Assembly (NCBI GenBank): GCA_951640165.1
Contig: OX621244.1
Location: 13,410,001 to 13,474,000 of the forward strand
Source: Pseudoips prasinana
Taxonomy: Eukaryota > Arthropoda > Insecta > Lepidoptera > Nolidae
Direction: 5' to 3'
DNA: 64,000 bases
A model generated the notes under the pieces. The model made no database searches and was not told where the DNA came from. It saw nothing but the letters and a program-made list of their open reading frames with translations. Position 1 is the first letter of the stretch. The number at the start of each line of letters is the position of its first letter. The position numbers and the translations under genes are program-made. Positions 45,461-57,300 of this stretch are shown here, one piece after another.

Positions 45461-45689
45461 CACAATGTGATGAATACGGATTTAAATAAACACGAATTAC
45501 ACTTATATGTACGTGCCACACGTATAGACACTCACAAACAATAAAAATTCACCAAAAAACACAAATAGACACAATAAATTGTCAAAAAACCACCAAAAAC
45601 CCAAAAAATACCCGGACACACGTGTTTACCAATAACATACTGTGGCGAGAATCAACATTTAGTTATTAATACATTTCGATGTCAATAAA

Positions 45690-46960
45690 ATAATATTCAA
45701 TAAAATAATAAGTTATAGTAATTATAGTAAGTAAAAAATAATCAATATAAATTAAATCTTTAGTTTAAGAAACTCGTCAAAGGAATAAAACAACTGCTCG
45801 ATTAACCAGGATTTCAGCTTATACTTAAAACTCTTAAAACTCGGTGTGTCCAATACCTTAGCTGGTAGTCTGTTGTAAATTGTAGGTACGTGAGTGAGTT
45901 TTGACGATTTTATTAATTTACGTGGCACAGCAGTAAGCTTCGTAGCACCGCGGGTGTTATACGCGTGTACGTCACTCTGTTTTGTATAGTGGTTACTATT
46001 CGTTCGTAAATACACTGCTACCTATAATATTACTTTAGCAGGTAACGTCAGTATACCGAGTTGCTTAAAGTAGGGCCTCCCTGATGTTTCCTGGGGCACA
46101 TGTAGGATCGCTCGCACGGCGCGCTTTTGCATGCGAAATGCACGTTCCCAGTCGGCGGCGCGTCCCCACAGCTCGGCACCATATAGCAAGATGGAATGGA
46201 CAGTTGCGAAGTATCATGCACGCGCCACGTTGGTTGGCACTACACGAGACACACGCTTAAGTGCAAAACACGCGCTGCTCAGCATACCGCACAGTTTGTC
46301 TTTGTGGTTTGACTGGGTTTGACCACGTCATACCTCTATCCAATTCGAATCCTAGGAACGTTGTGGTTTCAGATTGAGTTAAACTGCGGTCACTCACAGA
46401 GGCCGCAAGTGGTTTGAAAGGGCGACCTGACAGAAAAAAGTGGAGGTAATGTGTCTTACTTAGGTTAAGAGCTAGACCATTTGATCTGAACCAATCGGCT
46501 AGATGCGAACATGTGTCGTTTAATTTTTGTTCGAGACAGTCCAAAGACGACGGCTATGTCGTCTGCAAACATGAATATCTCCGCTACAGATACGGCACTT
46601 GGTAAGTCGTTTAGGAGCAAGGAGAATAAAATATTAGATACCGAAGACCCCTGGGCTACGCCCATTGTAGTTGTGTAGGGATCTGATTGAACCTCTCCTC
46701 CGACAACCACTTGGGAACGATCGCGCATCATATTGATGAATACTTCACAGGATTTACCCATGATGCCATAGTGCTTGAGTTTTGCGCTAATCACCAGGTG
46801 GTCTGCAACGTCAAAGGCCTTGGAAAGGTCACAGCATAGCAGCGCAACTTGCTGGTTTTGTTCACGCGCGGCTATAATGCGTCGTACGACTTCTCGGGCA
46901 AGGGAAGTTGTTGATCTACCTTCACTTATCTATGGACTGACCGGGAGCGTAGTAGCTTAA
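45690..46960 (-). pseudogene. LINE C fragment (jockey/CR1-like RT)
   Basis: On the minus strand: the FDVADHLVISAKLKHYGIMG region, GVAQGSSVSNILFSLLLNDL and IFMFADDIAVV; then frame-shifted DTCSHLADWFRSNGLALNLS and TTFLGFELDRGMTW; and the C-terminus YNTRGATKLTAVPRKL and LPAKVLDTPSFKSFKYKLKS with an AT-rich tail. 5'-truncated and frameshifted. It lies directly right of LINE A. Confidence 0.75.
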
Positions 46961-49458
46961 CCTCGCCGAATACTTACGGACTGGTGCGAGCATGAGCTAT
47001 GAGTGCCTCATATCAATTTACGAGAACACTTACAGAGGGTGCCTAACTGGACCAATCGCCTTCAAGATTATTATTGTGTAATTCAGTCTTTGTTTACCCG
47101 TGTGATATCCGGTCCAGAGAGAATAACATCAACCATACCAACCCGTCGGTGTCGTAAAGTCGGCATACATCAGGTAGCAGCGCCATCTACTAGCTACCAC
47201 CTTAATACAGTCACCCACTGGCATGCCAAGCGATACGGCTACAGTAAACATCTAAAAGAAAGGCAACGTTCTAGAAATCTATGGAGAAGGCCGATGTCAA
47301 GCAGTGGACGATGATGATGTCTTCGTATGAAAACTATCTATTCGATATAATTAAAGAGTAAGTATAAAATGTGAAAAACTCCTGTAACTTGTTTCTATTA
47401 CAAACGTCTTGAATTAATTAAATGGAGTAGGTAGTTCATAAAATTTTATGTCAAAGTAAAGTGTGGAAGGCATAGAGGGAATTTACGGGTCTATTAAGAG
47501 CTACTTTAAAGATCGTTTCAGATGTTACACAAAAAATATAGCTGGCACTACTTCCGTTACAAATATTCTCCATAAAAATTCCACCACCCATTGTTTTATC
47601 ACTTCTCATAAGTGCACTTCTTGACGGAACAGTACCCAACTTCCTTTATTTAAAGCCAGTAAGTTTATAAGTTCCTACGTTCAAACTATTCTTAAATTTA
47701 ACCGTAAACTTTCGATAGGCCTTAAAATATTCGTTTGGCATAAAATTTTGTGTATTTGATATCATTTAATAATTACTAAATCCTTCGGGAGCCCTAAACC
47801 ATGCTTTTAAGCTGTTCCGCACGGCACTCGAGCGGCGAATAATGAATGAATGAAGCTGAATGAATGAAACATGCAGCTGTCAACAATAAAACTACACTTT
47901 ATAAAATTTGTACAGTTTAATCCAATCCGTACTGAGAATAATTTGAAAAGTAGGTGTAAGGTATGTGTACCGTTTAGGTATTAAAATATGTTCTGAGTAT
48001 TTACATTATGTATCCTAGCTATAATTATTGGACAACATAAAGTCTATTAAGACGTCAATAAATAATATTATTGTTCTGATAACAAATAAAGAGATCTTAC
48101 ATTTCGTGACGAACATAAAAATAATGTATGATTCAAGGCATTATAAAAATACATATTAATATTAAACGTGAATAATTGTATTGTATTACAAACGACAAAT
48201 GCCACCCAATAAAAAATGACGACTGAATAACTTCCTCCAACAACCATTACCTAAAAATCGAAGCGGAAAGAGGTTTATATCTTGGTGCTTTTGCAGTATT
48301 TAGTTAGCTTAGTCCAATAATTGAAAACCCGTACTTTAACATAGCATTTATATGGTCTAAAATCTCCCTTCGCTAGCATTTTAGACGGAACAACAAAGAT
48401 ATAAAATTTATCCACGAATATTAATATAGACAGTTCTTAAATAGGAAATGGTCATTTTATACTCATTGGGCCAATCATTTTCTGATGAGTGATGGGTATA
48501 ACATTGTCATTAATACATATTCAATTATAATTTTATTATTAAAACTGCGGTGGTGAGCCAAATGTCAATTCTTCACAACAATAACTGAGAAACACACGTA
48601 AACAATTTATGATAGAATTGAACGGTTTCTACTTCTTTAGGAGATCTTCTTTGCGTCCCGTTTCGCACTGGGTAATATGGCGGATATAGGTTACATTTGG
48701 TTAAATGCATTGATTCGTATTATTTACCGTCAACAGATTGATAAATACGTAAAACTGTGTGGTGCGAAAGCGAAGACGTGAAGATGACCCTGAAGATGAT
48801 CTCTCAAAGAAATTGAAACTGTTGGCCAAGTTTTTTTTATTTAGAAAGACAGCGATGTTTGACCCTGGGAAAATAAATCCTTGTATCGCAGGACTTTACA
48901 AACATTCATGGACACAATGGTTTAGAACAACAATATGTGGCTCACACAAGTAATTGTCCTGTGGCGCTAGGACACTAGGGCGCCGAGGTAGTAGCGAGGC
49001 GACTACTACCTCGCACAACAAGTGTAGTGATAATTACGTGAGTTTCGTTACAATTTTCATAATAGTACAACTTTCTATATTCTTGTAAGTCCTTTCAATT
49101 GTGATTCCTGTGAAATAATGTTCATACAACTAGGATAGTAAACACAATATTTGATTTAATAAAAGATTAAATTGTCTATAAAATAAAAATAAACAGTCAA
49201 ATTGATTAACGCGAAGATTTAGCTGCAGATACAGCCTTTTGTCATTAATATTATCCCGTTGTTTCTAATGTGCGGAATATTGTAAAACTACGTAATTTTT
49301 AAATGCGTTTTTGTCTCATTTTTATATAGTTTCAGATCTGTCAAATCAAATACATATTTTCTACTATTCAAAAGATACAATTCATCTCAGATATGGCTAA
49401 TGCATCAAAATAAAATTATCGTACTTTTGCATTATTTTTAATATTGCAATGTTAATGG
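46961..49458. other. intergenic, mostly unrecognised
   Basis: 46961-47330 is a LINE tail (ending CCGATGTCAAGCAGTGGACGATGATGATG-like). 47340-48640 is AT-rich with no recognisable gene. Near 48677 a small ORF in less AT-rich sequence is listed separately. 48930-49025 is a short SINE-like fragment with an inverted repeat around GGTAGTAGCGAGGCGACTAC. Confidence 0.45.
48677..48781 (+). CDS. possible first exon or short ORF, unassigned
   Basis: ATGGCGGATATAGGTTACAT starts a 34-codon ORF (MADIGYIWLNALIRIIYRQQ...). It overlaps another open frame rich in charged residues (RKRRREDDPEDDLSKKLKLL, 48756-48830). Either could be the 5' end of a host gene or a retrocopy piece. No splice sites or homologues could be confirmed, so function is unknown and support is low. 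Confidence 0.2.
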   Translation: MADIGYIWLNALIRIIYRQQIDKYVKLCGAKAKT

Positions 49459-49596
49459 ACAGACGCCAGCACATCGGACTACCCCTATCTGTCAAATTTC
49501 CCCAATTGAAAGTGAACCTTATGCTTATGTGATAAAGTTGAAAATCTATAAAAAGAAATTTGACAGATTGCAGTAGCTGGATGTGCTTGCGTCTGT
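49459..49596. mobile_element. MITE-A copy 2
   Basis: Starts ACAGACGCCAGCACATCGGA and ends with the complement GATGTGCTTGCGTCTGT. Same interior as copy 1 (TTATGCTTATGTGATAAAG). Confidence 0.8.
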
Positions 49597-49791
49597 GCAA
49601 TGAATTAAAGTAGCCGTATGGTATCCAGCTCAGAAAGAATAAGTGGTGGGTGTTGTAAAAGGCGACTTTGGAAGACACCAGGTAGACTAACATCAGCGCC
49701 ACCATACTAGCTACCACTTGACTGCGGTCTACAACTCGGATGCGCGGTGACAAGGTAAAACTTTCGGACTATGCCGATGTCTACAACATCA

Positions 49792-50034
49792 GGGGCTCTA
49801 CCGGCTAAGTCGCCGAACATCGTTTTCATTAATGACGGTCAAATAAATAAAGGTTAAAAATGACTTAATCAATCGTTAAATCGGCTTCAACGTTGACAAT
49901 GGATTCAGGACTATTTATGACGTCACATGTGCTCATGGAAGCCAATTTAATGATTAATTAAGTCATTTTTAACCTTGATTTATTTGAAGGCCATTTAAGA
50001 AATCGATGTTCGGCGACTTAGCCGGTAGTGCCCC
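49792..50034. mobile_element. MITE-B copy 2
   Basis: Terminal inverted repeats GGGGCTCTACCGGCTAAGTC... and complement ending at 50034. The interior contains GACGTCACATGTGCTCATGG. It lacks the extra palindrome found in copy 1. Confidence 0.8.
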
Positions 50035-50135
50035 TTTCTGATGATGAATGTACAATCGACAAAGTTGGTGCATATACACTCTAGCGCTAGAATATTAAAC
50101 AAAGATATAATTATTCATATTTTCCATTGATATTA

Positions 50136-50267
50136 AAGCATCTTCTACACGGTTGCAAACCAACGTTGGTTGCCATCCATCTAGACTGCACGTGCAGTCT
50201 AGATGGATAGCAACCACCAGGGTGATATCTGTTGGGAAGTTAGTTTGCAACCGTGTAAAAGATGCTT
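50136..50267. mobile_element. fold-back MITE E, fully palindromic
   Basis: Outer arms AAGCATCTTCTACACGGTTG (50136) and complement ending GATGCTT (50267). At the centre a perfect no-loop palindrome spans about 50175-50208 (CATCTAGACTGCAC|GTGCAGTCTAGATG). Confidence 0.8.
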
Positions 50268-50732
50268 AGGACTTGGTACGTAGTCAATCGTTAACTTGGT
50301 TGACATTAGTTGCGTCTACTACCGAAGTTACTTTTGTAGAGCAACAAGCGAGTATTACTAGGCAACAACTTAACAAAAGTAAAGTTACTTAGACCAAAAA
50401 AATCTTAATTTAAAACTGGAAAAGTAAATTAACCAACATACATATCAATTTTCAACTTTGAACTTAAAGTTAAACTCAGTTTATTAAAACTAGTTGGAAA
50501 ATGTTGGTCTACAAAAAGAAACTTAGGTGTGGAGACGTCATTATCATCATTAGCCGTTGATGACTCAATACATTCGAAACAGTTACTTCTTAAAACTTGT
50601 GATAAGAAATGGCAGCGTGTCTATGCCTAGAGATTGGATATAGCCTAGGTAGTAACAAATATTCAGGAGAATATATTCCATTTTGTTCTACCAAACTATA
50701 CGAAACAAAAGTAACAGAATAAATGGTCCTAT

Positions 50733-50844
50733 GTACACACGGCTACATATCAAGCTATACATTTCCAGTATAAGCTGAGCTGTCAGTGTATGGAAATCCT
50801 AAACAACGCGAGATTATGCTAGCTTGATATGTAGCCGTGTATAC
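50733..50844. mobile_element. fold-back MITE F
   Basis: Arms GTACACACGGCTACATATCA (50733) and the complement TGATATGTAGCCGTGTATAC ending at 50844 enclose about 60 bp. It abuts MITE-A copy 3. Confidence 0.8.
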
Positions 50845-50951
50845 AGACACCAGCACATCAAGCTACCCCAATCTGTCAAATTTCCCCAATTGAAAGTGAA
50901 CCTTATGCTTATGTGATAAAGATTGGGGTAGCTGGATGTGCTGGCGTCTGT
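50843..50951. mobile_element. MITE-A copy 3, shortened
   Basis: Starts ACAGACACCAGCACATCAAG and ends GATGTGCTGGCGTCTGT. Part of the inner right arm is missing compared with copies 1 and 2. Confidence 0.8.
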
Positions 50952-52938
50952 ACTTGTTATTACTTAGGGTATGTTCCAACGTTCAATAGAACAGACACGA
51001 ACTGTCGAATTACTACAATAATAATACATCATTCCATTAACTAACCTACAAATATAAAAATAATAACACAAAAATAATGTACTTATGCCGAAGGAACAAT
51101 AGAAAAAAAATACATGAACCTCCTTTCGACAAATTGTATGAGGAACGTAATGTTTTTCTAACTATGTAATTAATCGCCAATCTGAGACCAATCTGCAAAA
51201 TTTATGAAAGACAAATTATCTACACTAAGAATTAGTTTCAAAGTCGACAAATATTAAAGACTAATTTAATAAGACGGAGTAAAACCTGCAATAAATAGGT
51301 AAAAGTGCTAAACATATCCCCCTTACACTAGCGCAAACTTCATCGTTCGCGAGTGCTTAGCTCGATAGAAATCACAATTTCTCTAACTAGCCGTGAGTAC
51401 AAAAAGTGTACTCTCCATTTTTATACTAAGAAATATAATACCACAGTAAATTGTTTTTTCTGCATTTTTACACATTCACAACCACATTTATATATCTCGT
51501 CATCTTTTATATTCGTTGTGAACATAAGATTGCAGAACACGCGGAAGGGAATACCTAAGGAATGCCGTTTATAAAGACCTCGGAGGGTTATAAAAGAAAG
51601 TTCTATTAAGGCCTCGAATTTAGCGCGCATTAAAACTTGACCACCACAGATGTGCTCAGACTGCCACATACTACATAATAATAATATCCTGGGACATAAT
51701 TCACACACGGCCATCTGATCCCAAACTAAACAGAGCTTGTTCTATGGAAACCAGACAACTATCTAATGTAAACTATCTATACTATGAACTTTTCTTTCGT
51801 GAATACTTACGTATATAGATATTCACATCCAGACTCAGGACAAACAGACATGTACATGCACACAAATGTCTGGCCTGCATGGGAATCGAACCCACGACCT
51901 GCGGCATCAAAGGAAATTATCTATCAACCACATAAACCGCCCCGTCGCACAGCGTATAGCATAGCATCACATGATTGTAGCGGTCAAAAGTTCCAATGTT
52001 TTATAGGATATATTAAATTACATACACTTCTGGAAAAAGTGTCTAATTATTTAGAACAAATTTCCATTTTCACATGTATTATAACACCCACAAAATGGGA
52101 CAAACGGTTCTTCCCATTGGTGAACATATGGTCTTAATCTCACAATAGAATCGAAGCACATTTTTCAAGAGTGCTTTCATTTTTGTATGCTCGAAAATAT
52201 TCGGATGCGCGAGCAAGATCTGGCTTCTAAGCTTTTCAGTATTCGTTCCTATGGGATCCATATCATGGGACTTTGCGCTTACCAGAAATATAATATGCTG
52301 CCCATAAAATAACATATTTTAAGGCATGTATTACCAATCATTTATACCCGCTCGGATAAATAAAGATTGGGAACATTGTTGACAAGACGTGATTCGGGGG
52401 CATTTTTGCAACACTATTCACATGCAAAGGGCAGAGTAATAATTCCTCCGTTTAATATTATAGATAATTAAGTTGCAGGTCATATCTTTTATTTTCTAAA
52501 TATATAGTAAATCTGCAATATATAGTTTCGGATTTAATTTTAATTTCAACATTTTTATCCTATCTAGGCGTATATAATTTAGTAAATATAACATGTCAAC
52601 ATCATTAGCTTTATAACAATTAACGAACAAGTTATTGCTCCTCCACCTTTGCATGCCAACATAACGGCACCAATTTAGGTAACGCATGTTTTGTTGCCAG
52701 ATTTCAAATAGTCTCCATATAAACGGTCTGGTATTAAAATCGGCGTCAGTATTAACGGCATCCACTATACAATAAAATAATTACATATGTCAACGTAAGA
52801 TATCATAAGCAAAGTGTAGTCAGTCATGAGTTGCTAACCACCCTGTATAACATTAGGCCATAATAAAATTTAAAAAACAAACTATTGTTTTTCCTAGTGA
52901 CACCTAAAATGTTATACTGAACTATACTATACACAATA
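50952..52938 (-). repeat. intergenic with one SINE copy (51672-51945)
   Basis: 51672-51945 is a minus-strand SINE: tail complement AATAATATCCTGGGACATAA, GATCCCAAACTAAACAGAGC, body, and head complement GGGAATCGAACCCACGACC. 52079-52765 has minus-strand ORFs without recognised motifs. No gene called. Confidence 0.55.
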
Positions 52939-53369
52939 GTGTTCAATGGCAGGATTTAGATGTCGCCACTGGGAATGTAGACCTATTGTAAACTTTTAAC
53001 TGCCGAATTTTCATATTATTACGTTGGCTATTCTGATCATGTGATTAGAATAGCCAACGTATTAATATGAAAATACGGCAGTTAAAAGTTTCGAAGAGCA
53101 AATAAAATACAACTTTAATATTGTATATCAGGCCGTTAAGCCTTTAAATGCAAAATTAAATTAGTACCCACACGATGTAAGTACTTTTAAGTACCTTTAC
53201 GTGGCCATCTACTGGATTGGTTTAAAACATAATCTACTGAAAAGTTCGCAGTTGCAAAAGGGATATAGTTAATATCCCAGTTGTAATATTAATCTCAAAT
53301 AAACAATATTTTTTTAACAGGTCTACATTTTCAGTCGCACCATCTAAATCCCGTCATAATATTTGACAC
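52939..53369. mobile_element. TIR element containing a 50-bp-arm palindrome
   Basis: Outer imperfect inverted repeats of about 46 bp: GTGTTCAATGGCAGGATTTA... at 52939 and the complement ending GACAC at 53369. Inside, 52990-53039 and 53042-53091 are near-perfect inverted copies (core TCATATTATTACGTTGGCTA) with almost no loop. Confidence 0.7.
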
Positions 53370-53869
53370 AGCCCATGGAAGGACTCGAAAACAATAAACT
53401 TAACTATGAAATATAAAACATTCGAGCCTCAACATTCGTACTAGCAAAACATTACCATAATCACTCCTCAACAGTTTATGGTCAGAGACAAATTTCACCG
53501 ATAGACATGAGGCGGCAAATTTTCAATCATCGTTGAAACTTAGCGCTCACGTGACATAACGGTTGTAAGATTTGATCTGTGTTAAGCCTAACATTTAACT
53601 TATCAATTCTTATGCAGTGAGCTCACAGAACGCATATTTCCGCAGAAGAACCCAGCTGGTAAATTAGGAATTGTTCGACCACATTCCAGAACTGTTCAAG
53701 CCGTCGCCGAAATTGGCATAATGACTAAATGCCAGCACAGACAGCTTCACAAGCCTTCCTAGTGGACACATTCAGTATGTAGACCACTACAAGCAGTCAC
53801 TTGAGGTAAACAGACCCCGTTATTCGAGGACAACAAGCTGCAAAAGCTTCAACCTCGCTCACAAAATAG
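53370..53869. other. 3' flank of XPO4
   Basis: No gene or repeat recognised. The XPO4 3' UTR should lie here on the minus strand. No clear AATAAA was seen close to the stop. Confidence 0.35.
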
Positions 53870-54343
53870 TTATTTAACGATAAGAAATCCATGAACGCTC
53901 GCTAAAAACTTATCGAAGTTATCTTGGAAGAGGAACTTATGAGACATTACACCGTCGAAGATGACCCCATTAGTGAGTACCCCAAACGCTTCCTCAAGGC
54001 GGGGTACATTAGCGGGGTCGTTTACAGCAAAAGCCTCGATTAGCTGTCGCGCTAAGCTTTCTAGTAAAGCCGGTTTGACGCAAGTGAGAGAATAAATAGC
54101 CGCTCCTGCAGCTGGAATTGAATCTGGTGGTATTTCCATCTTGATTATGAGCATTAGCAATAGTTCAGCGAGGGTTAGTAACGATAGGGCATAGGGGTTG
54201 TCTTCGCCCAGTCGTCTGACTTTGTTGGAGAGTCCCACGATAGTGTCGCAGCATAGAGTAGACACATCGCAGGAGACGGCGGTGAGCCCGACGCGTAGCG
54301 CTGTGATCACCATGTTGTAATCTTCCATAGGCAAATTAGTTAG
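53870..54343 (-). CDS. XPO4: XPO4 terminal exon
   Basis: Acceptor TTTCCCCCACAG ends at 54344. The exon reads LTNLPMEDYNMVITALRVGL, then TAVSCDVSTLCCDTIVGLSN, and ends QDNFDKFLASVHGFLIVK before TAA at 53872-53870. It corresponds to the last two HEAT-type repeats of the receptor. A copy of its splice junction occurs at 60823-60869. Confidence 0.92.
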   Translation of the reverse strand, partial: LTNLPMEDYNMVITALRVGLTAVSCDVSTLCCDTIVGLSNKVRRLGEDNPYALSLLTLAELLLMLIIKMEIPPDSIPAAGAAIYSLTCVKPALLESLARQLIEAFAVNDPANVPRLEEAFGVLTNGVIFDGVMSHKFLFQDNFDKFLASVHGFLIVK

Positions 54344-57300
54344 CTGTGGGGGAAAAAAATTCTATTACAAAGTGTTTTTGATATTGACGCTAGTTTTGAT
54401 AGATACATTATAACCGCTTTAGATTATCTATAGATTTTAAAAGGAAAGATAAAAGAAAAGGAATTATAATACAAATATGAGATTAAATGCCATGGTATCG
54501 GCGTTATTGTAAACTAGTCATCCACCCTGGCTTGCACGGGTAGATAGATAAATTAGTATGACAACTTTTTTCTCGCCCGCATTTGGGAATCTAATCCCTG
54601 TGTCGCGGGGTACTTTGCAAACATATAATAGACGGACACAAATTACATTCAGACTCGGAACAACTATTTAAGGGTCACACAAATAGTTGTCCAGTGCGGG
54701 ACTCGAACCCACGACACCAAGCGGCGAGGCGACTGTCTTAGCCGCTGCGCCACACGTGCAGTCGTATCATAACTTTGCATTACTTACTTAACATATGGGC
54801 AGTGGTTGCCCTAATGTCAGAAGAGTTGTTCAAGCCGCCCATTCGGCCTCTGGCATGGTTTAACGACTATTGCCTAATGACTGGAACCGGGACCGATAGC
54901 TTAACGTGCCCTCCGAAGGACGGAGACACTCGGAAATTAATCCACTTCGGCGGTCACCCATCTATGGAATGACCGCGAGCCTAGTTACTTAATCTCGCCA
55001 ATCACTTACCGACCGGTGAGAGCATCTGGCTATGAGCGCCTCTTGGCATTATTATATAGTCATAACTTGGCATATAAATCCTACAAATATTATAAAGGTG
55101 AAAGTTTGTATGTATGGATGGATGTTTGCTACTCTTTCAGGTAAAAACTACTGAATGGATTTTAATGAAACTTTACAATAATATAGCTTATACATCAGAA
55201 TAACACATAGGCTACAATGTATAAAGATATTGTGTGAATTATCCAAAATATGATGATAAGTGTCAAGTAAGTAGGAAACAATCTACCATCTGCGATCTAT
55301 TCCTATATACATACATACTTTTTGCTTATGTACATCATAAAAAAGGATTTATTGTAAGTGGTTATTGTACAATTATCTGGGAAATAAACTTATTATTATT
55401 ATTAAAAAAAAAAAAAAAAAATCCGGCGTGCACTGCCTAAACCGCTAGAGGTACACCTCCTACTAATATTATAAAAACGAAAGTTTGTGAGTAAAGATGT
55501 ATGTTTGGTAGTCTTTTATGCCAAAACTACTTTAACGCGGGTGAAACCGGGGGGCAGAGCTAGTAGTAATATAATCGCAACTTTTGTTATAGTAGATACG
55601 AACCTCGTAGAACATTCTCTGATCAAATCGGAGACGTACTTAGGAAAGGTCAGGTCAGAAGTACCCTAAACCAGCGAGCATGTATGAAGAATATAATGTC
55701 AGTAAACGAAGCGAAAGAGGTGTGCAAGGATCGTGACAAATGGAAGTCCGTTGTCTCTGCCTACCCCTCTGGGAGACAGGCGTGAGTCTATGTATGTAGA
55801 TACGAACCTGGTCAGCTATATCCAAGTCCCGCAACATCTTGTAAGCGTGCTGCGCAAGCTTGGGCAGCGCCAGCAGCGCGGGCGTGATGAGCGGCAACAG
55901 TATTCGGAGGCCTCGGGCCGTAGGCTCCCCCGCACGGGCCATTTTGCTAATTATCTCCATTAGTACACAAATGTCCTAAGAAAATAGAAAGATACAATAC
56001 AATACTCTTTATTGTACACAACATGAGATATTACATAGACAAGTTGTACAAAGGGCGCGGCGGTCTTATCGCATAAAGCGATCTCTTCCAGACAACCTTA
56101 GGATGGATAGGACCTGAACATTAACCTAGCAGTAGGTGTGCAACAAGGTATATACCAAAATTATGGTACATCCATAAATAAAACTATTTTTAGTAAATTT
56201 ACTGTTAAAATATGAAAAAAAAGACAAAATTAAGTAAGCAAATAAGAAGAGAATAGATACTTTACTTAAGAAAACATCAATTATACACTCAAATAATGTT
56301 CTCTGACAAGCTTTTTGAAATTTGCTATTGTCTGAGCACGTCTAATTACAATAGGCAAGGCATTCCAAAGTCGAGCTGCCTGTACACTTAAAGAGTTTCC
56401 CATAAATACAGATTTGTGCTCTGGGATATGAAGTTTCACGTTTTCTGATGATCTTAAGGATCGCAAATGCGTGTCATAAAGGAACTCGAAGCGTTCTTTT
56501 AAATATATGGGAGTAGCAGGGTTAAAGAGAATGTTATAAAGCAAGGAAAGAATATGAGCATTCCGGCGAAGGCGAATCGGCCACCACTTGAGCTTAGTAC
56601 GAAATGAGGAGACATGATCATATTTGCGAAGGCCAAATATGAACCTTATACAAAAGTTTTGAAGTCGCTCTAACTTATCGAGTTGCTCTTCAGTAAGATC
56701 AAGATAGCTGACATCGGCGTAGTCGAGGATCGGTAGGAGAAGCGATTGAGCAAGCGCGATTTTAGTGGTAATGGGGAGAAAATTGCGCAGACGCCTAAGA
56801 GAGCCTGCTGAAGCAAATAATATAAGTATATATAATAGGTTGTGGGCCCCAGGATAATGTACTATCTATTACAATCCCCAAATTCTTAACTGTATCGAAA
56901 AAGATGAACATGTAATAAATTTTCTTTGCAGTTCTGGTGGATAGTAGATTTGGAAAGCCTGCTAAAACTAACTAACTATATATTTGAAATGAGAATTCAG
57001 TCTTAGATGTCTACAAATAAGATTGTTTACCAAATATATCTAGTTCGCATGAAATAATTATATATTAAAAACATAAAATCAACTTCAAATTTTCTTTGAC
57101 GCCCAACTCGCACTAAATTTATATGCGACTATATAAATTTAGTGACCAGTGGAGTTATGCGACCAAACAAATCTATATATATAAAAATCAACGCCACTTT
57201 TCGTTGTAATGTTATAACTCAACAACGCCTTTACCTATTTGGCTAATTTTGGTCTTGAATTATTCGTGAAAGTCCAGGGAAAGTTTGTACGTAGAGAAAA

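Larger units (their letters stand above)
35188..45652 (-). mobile_element. LINE A, reverse copy, with nested insertions
   Basis: Second copy of the family at 27445-34309, in opposite orientation. It is bounded by CAACATTTAGTT at 35176-35187 and 45653-45664 (12-bp target-site duplication). The 3' end is A-rich (AAAAAGAAGAAGAAG on the minus strand) and the 5' UTR lies at about 45470-45652. An insertion of about 4.9 kb (38122-42976, LINE B and everything inside it) splits ORF2. Net length is about 5.6 kb, as for the forward copy. Confidence 0.85.

Noticed and set aside
52079..52765. Minus-strand ORFs as upstream or downstream genes of XPO4
   Set aside because: No motifs, no splice support and repeat-rich surroundings.
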